Of a stretch of DNA of 64,000 nucleotides, positions 1 to 5,591 are shown piece after piece. This stretch comes from an uncultured Oscillospiraceae bacterium. GTDB taxonomy: Bacteria; Bacillota; Clostridia; Oscillospirales; Acutalibacteraceae. Positions within the stretch are counted from its first letter, which is position 1. Each line of letters starts with the position of its first letter. The position numbers and the translations under genes were made by a program. Below the pieces are notes generated by a model. The model made no database searches and was not told where the DNA came from. It saw nothing but the letters and a program-made list of their open reading frames with translations. Where the stretch lies: the NCBI GenBank assembly GCA_958366985.1, contig CATXDC010000015.1:1-64000 (forward strand), in the 5' to 3' direction.

Positions 1-13
1 GCGGGCGGTTGTT

Positions 14-37
14 AAGTTCTCGTCATGACGAGAACTT
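14..37 (+). terminator. 24-bp perfect palindrome, possible terminator
   Basis: The two 12-base arms (first arm AAGTTCTCGTCA) are perfectly complementary with no spacer, and TTTT follows on the plus strand. As RNA it would fold into a short-loop hairpin with a U tail, so it may end a gene lying to the left of the window. It could also be a protein-binding operator. Confidence 0.45.
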
Positions 38-59
38 TTCCGCTAAAGCATTAAATAAA

Positions 60-97
60 AAGCCGAGAGATCCTATAAAAGAAAATCTCTCGGCTTT
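60..97 (-). terminator. Rho-independent terminator of the acetyltransferase gene
   Basis: Arms 60-71 (AAGCCGAGAGAT) and 85-96 are perfect complements around a 13-base loop. On the minus strand the hairpin is followed by a T-rich run. It lies about 55 bases past the stop of the chloramphenicol-acetyltransferase-like gene and fits the end of the regulator-kinase-acetyltransferase transcript. Confidence 0.8.
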
Positions 98-150
98 ATA
101 AAATTACTAAGATAATTTAGGACTTATTGCACCGCTGTTTTGGAAGACAG

Positions 151-792
151 TCACATTAGGGAATTTATCAACCTCTGTACCTCAATAAAAAATCTTGATA
201 AGTGAAACCCATCGGCGACTGCGTGGTGAATATTCATCGTAAGGGGCATAATATACTTTCCGCTTTCTTTTTCATATTTACCCCAAGTGATCACCGGAGC
301 GAGGAATTTCCCTTCGTCAAAAATGTGCATATCAAAATGGTTGTATCTTACCCATGGCAAACAAGACACATCGAAAAAATTGGGCGGATGGTTTTCTATA
401 AAGCCCCGTCGATCTTTATACGCCTCTTTATCTGCCATAAAGTGAGAATGAAATACAAACAAATCATCAGTAAATGGTGTTACCATCTTCGTAAAGTTTT
501 CATCTGCTTTGTGAAAATCAACATAGGATGGAGAGATGTATTCCCACTTGATTAAATCCCCATTGTTGTCCCAACCATACTTAAATTCATCGTGTGCATT
601 GACAATCTTTGATACTATCCAAATCATCGAGGGGTAAAACTTCAAGCCCTTGCATTTAGAATATTCAAGCAGCTTTGTCACATCAATATCAACTGTCAAG
701 CTCATAACAATGCGCATATTTTCAATGTAACTTTTGAAAAGTTTACCCCTGCTCCAGTTCTCTAAATCAACTTTCGTATAGTTATATTCCAT
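151..792 (-). CDS. cat: Chloramphenicol acetyltransferase-like protein (type A family)
   Basis: A 213-residue member of the trimeric type A chloramphenicol acetyltransferase family, which moves acetyl from acetyl-CoA to the drug's 3-hydroxyl in the cytoplasm. The catalytic signature near the C terminus reads HHAVADGFH; the family consensus is HHxVCDGxH, so the catalytic His and structural Asp are kept but the usual Cys is Ala. The start at MEYNYTKVDLENW aligns with classical enzymes and has an AAAGGA site eight bases upstream; an in-frame ATG at 808-810 would add six residues. It follows two sensor kinases with no room for a separate promoter, and a leader peptide with hairpins precedes it. 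It may confer resistance or acetylate another small molecule; activity is inferred. Confidence 0.88.
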   Translation of the reverse strand: MEYNYTKVDLENWSRGKLFKSYIENMRIVMSLTVDIDVTKLLEYSKCKGLKFYPSMIWIVSKIVNAHDEFKYGWDNNGDLIKWEYISPSYVDFHKADENFTKMVTPFTDDLFVFHSHFMADKEAYKDRRGFIENHPPNFFDVSCLPWVRYNHFDMHIFDEGKFLAPVITWGKYEKESGKYIMPLTMNIHHAVADGFHLSRFFIEVQRLINSLM

Positions 793-802
793 ATCTATTT
801 TC

Positions 803-837
803 CTTTGCATTTTGTTATTATCCTTGAAAATGCAAAG
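803..837 (-). promoter_or_regulatory. Hairpin trapping the acetyltransferase start region (translational attenuator)
   Basis: Arms 803-813 (CTTTGCATTTT) and 827-837 are an 11-bp perfect inverted repeat with a 13-base loop. On the mRNA the loop contains the AAGGA site for the upstream ATG, while the 3' arm contains that ATG and most of the AAAGGA site serving the ATG at 792. The fold would block initiation, as in inducible Gram-positive cat genes. No binding data exist; this is read from the sequence. Confidence 0.6.
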
Positions 838-842
838 CCACC

Positions 843-878
843 GGAATAGATTATTTCTTCTCCATACAAGTCTATTCC
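843..878 (-). repeat. Inverted repeat directly after the leader ORF stop
   Basis: Eight-base perfect arms (GGAATAGA at 843-850, its complement at 871-878) enclose 20 bases. On the mRNA the 5' arm begins one base after the stop codon of the 12-codon leader, so a ribosome halted at the end of the leader would cover it. It may be the switch that controls the start-trapping hairpin downstream. Confidence 0.5.
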
Positions 879-879
879 A

Positions 880-918
880 TTAAGCCTTGCACGGAGTTAA
901 ATCAAGTCCAAGTTTCAT
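880..918 (-). CDS. 12-residue leader peptide ORF
   Basis: Reads MKLGLDLTPCKA then stop, with a very strong GGAGGCGATTTT ribosome site before its ATG. It sits between the second kinase (stop at 949) and the acetyltransferase. Short leader peptides whose translation relieves a downstream hairpin are classical for inducible cat genes of Gram-positive bacteria, and the order leader, inverted repeat, start-trapping hairpin matches. The peptide sequence itself is not a known cat leader. A vestige of a longer gene is possible: a +1 shift continues open for about 28 codons. Confidence 0.55.
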   Translation of the reverse strand: MKLGLDLTPCKA

Positions 919-948
919 AAAATCGCCTCCAAATAATCTTTATCCGCT

Positions 949-2235
949 TCACTTGTTTGGAAACGGCAGCAATATCTTTAAAGTAAATTTTCCCTCTGTC
1001 TTCGTTGTAGTACAAGTACCGCCATACTTTTCGGCCGTTTTTTTCATATTTGAAATACCAAAGCCGTGAAGAAAATCGTCTGACTTTGTGGTACGGTTAT
1101 TTATGTGCGCCTCACTTAAACAGTTATTTTCAATAAGAATAGAAACAAAATCCTGCACTTTACCTGCCTTAATAAGTATCACTCGCTGCTCTTCGGGCAG
1201 TTTTTCACTGGCTTCAATGGCATTATCTATTCCGTTTCCGAAAAGTGTGCTGATATCAAGCGGTTCTATGAAATCAATACTGCTGAAATCAATGAAAGCA
1301 GAAAAGTCAATGTGCTTTTCACGAGCTTTTTCCGATTTGTCCCGAATGATAATATCAAGAAACTTATTTCCTGTATGAATGTAGTTTTCATAGTCTGCAA
1401 TCTGTGAACGCAGTTCCTGCGCCATTTTGCGTGTTTCATCTGTACCTTGACTGCCCTCCAGCACAAGCAGATGATTTTTCATATCGTGGTAAATAGAGCG
1501 TATGCGCTCTTCGTCTTTCAATTTATCCTGATAATAGGCATACTGCTGCTGAAGTTGTGCAATTTGCATCTTGTCTTGCCGCTCCTGCTCTCGGAGATAT
1601 AAATAATTCTTAATATAAACAAGCAGAATTACAAAAAGCATTGCTACAACAATCGCAGCAAGTTCAATATTCTGATTAAACCATTCAGCCTTACCCTCGT
1701 GAAATGCTACAGTTATAGTGTGGACAAGCATTTCAATAATGAAGAAAAAAATTGAAATTGCAAGCAGGCTTTTCTTATCAAGTCCTCCTGAATGTTTTTT
1801 CATAAAATAATAAAAGAAAAGCATAAAGACAATTTGCAGCAAAAAATATAAGACATATACCTGAGGTTTCAAAAATTGCCTTCCATCTACCATTAACGTC
1901 ATTTCACTTAAAATATGAGAGGATATAGTTTCTGCCAGCATATTTGCCGCAATAATATATACTTGTTGTGTCATTATACCTGCGATGATATTGACAGCCG
2001 CTTGCTTCGTAACAATTTTGTATGCAAAGAAAGTTAATATCAGCACTACTGGTATTTTAAAGGTAACATCTTCAATAAACCAAGTCCACGTATAAATAGT
2101 TATAAAAAACACAGCAGGCGGTATTATATTGCAAAATTTATTTTTAATATTGGGGCAATAAGCCTTTACCGATATAAATATACCGATTGTCTCAAGAAAA
2201 GTGCCGACTATATCTAAGATGTGATACAGCCACAT
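949..2235 (-). CDS. GHKL-type sensor histidine kinase (second of tandem pair, locus A)
   Basis: A 428-residue AgrC-type membrane kinase. The first ~200 residues form about six hydrophobic segments (the sensor); a coiled linker with QLQQQYAYYQDKL follows, then the phosphoacceptor box IYHDMKNHL, the N box NGIDNAIEA and the G box GFGISNM of the HATPase_c_5 class. It lies one base after the stop of an upstream paralog whose catalytic half is almost identical, while the membrane halves are unrelated in detail. The partner regulator is probably the LytTR protein at the head of the operon. The signal is unknown; related kinases sense peptides. Confidence 0.92.
   Translation of the reverse strand: MWLYHILDIVGTFLETIGIFISVKAYCPNIKNKFCNIIPPAVFFITIYTWTWFIEDVTFKIPVVLILTFFAYKIVTKQAAVNIIAGIMTQQVYIIAANMLAETISSHILSEMTLMVDGRQFLKPQVYVLYFLLQIVFMLFFYYFMKKHSGGLDKKSLLAISIFFFIIEMLVHTITVAFHEGKAEWFNQNIELAAIVVAMLFVILLVYIKNYLYLREQERQDKMQIAQLQQQYAYYQDKLKDEERIRSIYHDMKNHLLVLEGSQGTDETRKMAQELRSQIADYENYIHTGNKFLDIIIRDKSEKAREKHIDFSAFIDFSSIDFIEPLDISTLFGNGIDNAIEASEKLPEEQRVILIKAGKVQDFVSILIENNCLSEAHINNRTTKSDDFLHGFGISNMKKTAEKYGGTCTTTKTEGKFTLKILLPFPNK
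962..1599. repeat. Direct repeat, copy 1 (kinase catalytic half, locus A)
   Basis: This ~638-base block recurs at 2261-2898, offset by exactly 1,299 bases, with few substitutions and a run of over 150 bases with no difference. It encodes the linker, dimerisation and ATPase parts of the two tandem kinases. Similarity stops abruptly at the end of the membrane domain, which suggests gene conversion or repeated domain swapping. Confidence 0.9.
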
Positions 2236-3528
2236 TTAATCCACCGCCTTTCCTATGGAGAACGGCAGCAATATCTTCAAAGTGAATTTCCCGTTTATCT
2301 TCGTTGTAGTACAAGTACCGTCATATTTTTCAGCCGCTTTTTTCATATTTGAAATACCAAAGCCGTGAAGAAAATCGTCTGACTTTGTGGTACGGTTATT
2401 TATGTGCGCCTCACTTAAACAGTTATTTTCAATAAGAATAGAAACAAAATCCTGCACTTTACCTGCCTTAATAAGTATCACTCGCTGCTCTTCGGGCAGT
2501 TTTTCACTGGCTTCAATGGCATTATCTATTCCGTTTCCGAAAAGAGTGCTGATGTCAAGCGGTTCTATAAAATCAATACTGCTGAAATCAATAAACGCAG
2601 AAAAGTCAATGTGTTTTTCACGAGCCTTTTCCGATTTATCTCTGATAATAATATCGAGAAACCTATTTCCTGTATGGATATAGTTTTCATAGTCTGCAAT
2701 CTGTGAACGCAGCTCCTGTGCCATTTTGCGTGTTTTGTCTGTACCTTGACTGCCCTCCAGCACAAGCAGATGATTTTTCATATCGTGATAAATAGAGCGT
2801 ATGCGTTCCTCGTCTTTCAATTTGTCCTGATAGTAGGCATACTGCTGCTGAAGCTGTGCAATTTGCATCTTGTCTTGCTGCTCCCGCTCTCGGAGATAGT
2901 AATTATTTTTGAGGTATAGGAACAAAAACATAAATGCTGTAGAAAGCAACACAACAATCAAATCCCATGTTGCATCATATTCACCTATTATAAAAAGCAC
3001 GGTACTATTGTTATAAAACAGAAATATTACTGCTTCAAACAACAGCACGATCACAAAATCGTTTTTTCGCAATGTATAACGAAAGCTACGTAACCAAAAA
3101 TGCAAAAGCAATGCTGTAATTATATTTGTAGCTATACAGGTCAAATAGGCAGGTAGTGAAGCAAAAACCATGCCCGAAATATTTACAGTTATGCTATCTG
3201 TAAATAATCCGATAACTGTGAGTACAAGTGATTCACAGGTTCCCATAAGCATGAGCCCCATCAATACGGAAGCAATAATATTCCATACGGAGTCTTTATA
3301 AAACGCCAATGCAAAAATAGTAATCACTATAATCTGAACGATAATTTTTAAAGTTCCATCAACAATAAACCAAGTCCAAAAATATGCCAAAACCACCAGT
3401 AGAACAGGCAAAATCCACTTGCCGTATTTTACTCTAAGTGTACGGCAAAAGCTATTTACAATAACAAAAAGTATCAAGCTTTGCGATATAGTCGCAAGCA
3501 AATCAATAAGCCGAAACAGCGTAATCAT
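2236..3528 (-). CDS. GHKL-type sensor histidine kinase (first of tandem pair, locus A)
   Basis: A 430-residue membrane kinase with roughly six N-terminal transmembrane helices and a C-terminal GHKL domain carrying IYHDMKNHL, NGIDNAIEA and GFGISNM. Its ATG overlaps the stop of the response-regulator gene (ATGA arrangement), so the two are translationally coupled. From about residue 220 it is nearly identical to the next kinase; differences I can see are limited to about ten positions such as DKTR/DETR and KYDG/KYGG. Two sensors with the same output module probably feed one regulator. Confidence 0.92.
   Translation of the reverse strand: MITLFRLIDLLATISQSLILFVIVNSFCRTLRVKYGKWILPVLLVVLAYFWTWFIVDGTLKIIVQIIVITIFALAFYKDSVWNIIASVLMGLMLMGTCESLVLTVIGLFTDSITVNISGMVFASLPAYLTCIATNIITALLLHFWLRSFRYTLRKNDFVIVLLFEAVIFLFYNNSTVLFIIGEYDATWDLIVVLLSTAFMFLFLYLKNNYYLREREQQDKMQIAQLQQQYAYYQDKLKDEERIRSIYHDMKNHLLVLEGSQGTDKTRKMAQELRSQIADYENYIHTGNRFLDIIIRDKSEKAREKHIDFSAFIDFSSIDFIEPLDISTLFGNGIDNAIEASEKLPEEQRVILIKAGKVQDFVSILIENNCLSEAHINNRTTKSDDFLHGFGISNMKKAAEKYDGTCTTTKINGKFTLKILLPFSIGKAVD
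2261..2898. repeat. Direct repeat, copy 2 (kinase catalytic half, locus A)
   Basis: Second copy of the block at 962-1599. Recombination between the two copies would delete 1,299 bases and leave a single in-frame chimeric kinase, so the arrangement is potentially unstable or phase-variable. Confidence 0.9.
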
Positions 3529-4238
3529 AGCATATCACCCCAAAAGTCGGCGAGCTTTGCCATAAACTCTTTGCGTTTTGGCTGGCTGATAGGAACACGT
3601 TCTCCTGTTGTCAAAACAGCCTCCAAATTTTCAACGCTTTTCACATATGCCAAATTTACTATAAAACTTGCGTGACAGCGTACAAATTGCCGTTGTGTTT
3701 CAAGAAGAGAGGAAACCTCCTTCATATTCTTATAGATAACCTGCTCATGATCATCAAAATGTAAAAGCACATTGCGTTTGTATGTTTCAGCGTAACGTAA
3801 ATTTTTATACAATACCTTATATTTACCGCTATCATTTGCAAAAGCAAGGAAAGGTTCATCTCTGCCTTGATAGCGTGAAAAAAATCGATCAAGTTCCATT
3901 TTAAGTCTGCCGTATTTTATAGGCTTCAATAAATAATTTATCGCTCCGTATTCATAGCCTTTCCATACATACTGCGACAAAGAAGTCAAGAAAAACAAGC
4001 CCACCGTACTGTCTGTTTTGCGAATCTCCTCCGCAGTTTTCAGACCGTTGAGCTTTTCCATCTTTATATCCATAAAAATCAAGTCAAAGTCAGGCTGATA
4101 ATCTTCAAGCAGTTCCATTCCATCGTAGAACTCAAAAATACAAAACTCTTTACCTGTATCAGCTGCATACTGATTTAAAAGTTTTTTCAATTCGTTAATA
4201 AGTGCGATTTCATCATCGCAAATTGCTATTTTGACCAC
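3525..4238 (-). CDS. LytTR-family response regulator (locus A)
   Basis: A 237-residue AgrA/VirR-type regulator. The receiver domain starts KIAICDDE, has its phospho-acceptor Asp in LIFMDIKM and its conserved Lys in LLKPI; the LytTR DNA-binding domain covers roughly residues 130-237 and includes the typical FVRCHASFIVN segment. The start is the GTG at 4236-4238, 11 bases after GGAGG; the frame extends further upstream but that part is hydrophobic and unlike the family. It heads a minus-strand operon with two kinases and the acetyltransferase. Its targets are unknown; such regulators often control their own operon. Confidence 0.9.
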   Translation of the reverse strand: MVKIAICDDEIALINELKKLLNQYAADTGKEFCIFEFYDGMELLEDYQPDFDLIFMDIKMEKLNGLKTAEEIRKTDSTVGLFFLTSLSQYVWKGYEYGAINYLLKPIKYGRLKMELDRFFSRYQGRDEPFLAFANDSGKYKVLYKNLRYAETYKRNVLLHFDDHEQVIYKNMKEVSSLLETQRQFVRCHASFIVNLAYVKSVENLEAVLTTGERVPISQPKRKEFMAKLADFWGDML

Positions 4239-4346
4239 GAACTCGTTTACCTCCACTATGCGAGTAAGTCTAAAAGGAAAATCAAATTGTTTTACGACCC
4301 TAATTATAATAAATAAAATTGATAAAAAAATCAAGAAATAAAGTAC

Positions 4347-4382
4347 TTCCTGTTTCAATTATAACAACCTATACAACAGGAA
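4347..4382. promoter_or_regulatory. Inverted repeat around a -10 element ahead of the locus A operon
   Basis: TTCCTGTT (4347-4354) and its complement (4375-4382) flank TATAAT at 4358-4363 on the minus strand, about 120 bases before the regulator start. No convincing -35 is seen. Activator-dependent promoters commonly lack a good -35, so autoregulation by the LytTR protein is possible. The rest of 4239-4537 shows no gene. Confidence 0.35.
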
Positions 4383-4537
4383 ATTTATAACTCTGTTATA
4401 ATGTATTATTGAATACACTTATATCTAACTCATATAAAGAAGTCAACGAGAGTAAAACAATATTATTACAAGGGCAAACGCAAGAAGTGCTTACTCTTAG
4501 TGGAATAAGAATAAACGGTTGTGTGATGTGTCTTAGA

Positions 4538-4711
4538 TTATTTAATTTTCATTTTCTTAATAGGAGCGTTAGCAACCCTAAAAATCAGTTCGTCAACGCA
4601 GTCCGTGTATCTGCCTTCCTGTATCAGTCTGTTTTTCAGATCTACAAGGCTATGTATTACCAACTGTCGTCCGTGGCTATCCAGATATGCGTGGTAGGTC
4701 TTATCTCTCAT
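4538..4711 (-). CDS. Small conserved hypothetical protein (57 residues)
   Basis: Starts MRDKTYHAYLDSHGRQL after a clear GGAGG site seven bases upstream, and ends in a basic tail. I recall similar ~57-residue proteins containing the phrase EGRYTDCVDEL in many Clostridia, often near plasmid-derived or conjugative DNA, but no function is known to me. It is soluble, has one Cys and no membrane segment. It lies alone between the LytTR operon and a truncated catalase, in keeping with accessory DNA. Confidence 0.7.
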   Translation of the reverse strand: MRDKTYHAYLDSHGRQLVIHSLVDLKNRLIQEGRYTDCVDELIFRVANAPIKKMKIK

Positions 4712-4783
4712 AAGCTTATCCTCCTTACAATCATAGTATAAATTTAATTTCCTCAAAACTCCAATGTGCAAAAACTTGTCCGA

Positions 4784-4975
4784 TTACGCAACATCAGGAA
4801 CAGCAGCATATATATTGATAATGCGTTTTTCGCCACGCTTAACAACCGCAGGATGCTCGAAAAACTCAAACTGATTGTTTTCTCCGTACCGCAGTACTTT
4901 GTCGTTAGTGCAGAAAGTATGTAGCAGGAAGCCGTCAAAATACTGATTTTTCGCATTTGGGGAGATATGGAACAT
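4784..4975 (-). CDS. Hypothetical ORF, possibly a gene remnant
   Basis: A 63-codon frame beginning MFHISPNAKNQYFDGF. Codon use looks natural and the sequence resembles the end of a folded protein, but I do not recognise it and no strong ribosome site precedes it. It abuts the broken end of the manganese catalase near 4988, so it may itself be a fragment cut by the same rearrangement. A chance frame cannot be excluded. Confidence 0.3.
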   Translation of the reverse strand: MFHISPNAKNQYFDGFLLHTFCTNDKVLRYGENNQFEFFEHPAVVKRGEKRIINIYAAVPDVA

Positions 4976-4988
4976 TTCTGATGCTTCT

Positions 4989-5423
4989 GTGGGTACAGAA
5001 GAACTTGCCCACCTTGAAATGATAGGCGCAATAGTTTATCAGCTTACAAGAAACCTTTCAATAGAAGATATAAAAAAAGGCGGATACGACTCATATTTCG
5101 TAGACCATACTACGGGTATTTATCCTGCTTCTGCCGGCGGCGTACCCTTCACTGCCTCATATCTCCAGTCAAAAGGCGATGTAATAACCGATCTTCACGA
5201 AAACCTCGCTGCGGAACAAAAAGCACGCACCACTTATGACAACATTTTAAGACTCGTTGATGACCCTGATGTACGTGATGCCATCAAGTTCCTGCGTGCA
5301 AGAGAAGTTGTACACTATCAGCGCTTCGGTGAAGGATTGAGACTTGCAACAGACAGACTCAACGAAAAGAATTTCTATGCCTTCAATCCCAGCTTCGATA
5401 AGTGCCCCAAAAGAAAATCCTGA
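4989..5423 (+). pseudogene. 5'-truncated manganese catalase / CotJC-like gene
   Basis: The 144 codons match the C-terminal three quarters of CotJC-type manganese catalases: GTEELAHLEM carries metal-ligand Glu and His residues of the diiron-like helix bundle, and the later AEQKARTTY and REVVHYQRF segments carry the second set. The family's first ~50-60 residues, which hold the first ligand helix, are missing. Similarity begins abruptly at the Gly-Thr-Glu-Glu at 4992, and no ribosome site precedes the GTG at 4989. The gene therefore appears to have been cut by a rearrangement that placed foreign DNA to its left. A terminator follows the stop. Confidence 0.8.
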
Positions 5424-5453
5424 TTATTTTCATCATTAAATATTAATTCTTTC

Positions 5454-5490
5454 AGCAGTTTATCGCACTTGCGGTAAACTGCTTTTGCTT
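5454..5490 (+). terminator. Rho-independent terminator after the catalase fragment
   Basis: A 13-bp stem (5454-5466 with 5471-5483, one G-T pair) and ACTT loop, then a T-rich tail. It is the intact 3' end of the truncated catalase gene. Confidence 0.8.
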
Positions 5491-5591
5491 TTGCTTTTTC
5501 ATCATATCATTAATGCTAAATTTTACAATAAAATCATATTTCCTCTTTGGAATTTATGGAAATTATGATAAAATTAATCGAGGTGATTGCT

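Noticed and set aside
880..918. Possible autoinducing peptide precursor for the neighbouring AgrC-like kinases
   Set aside because: The 12-residue product has one Cys but no amphipathic leader or charged tail of AgrD type and there is no AgrB-like protease; a cat-type leader fits better.
2387..2683. Plus-strand open frames of ~97 codons antisense to both locus A kinases
   Set aside because: They appear in both copies only because the underlying kinase DNA is duplicated; no ribosome sites.
4409..4741. 110-codon plus-strand open frame beginning MNTLISNSYKEVNES
   Set aside because: It lacks a ribosome site, overlaps antisense the better supported 57-residue gene at 4538-4711, and reads as low-complexity shadow sequence.
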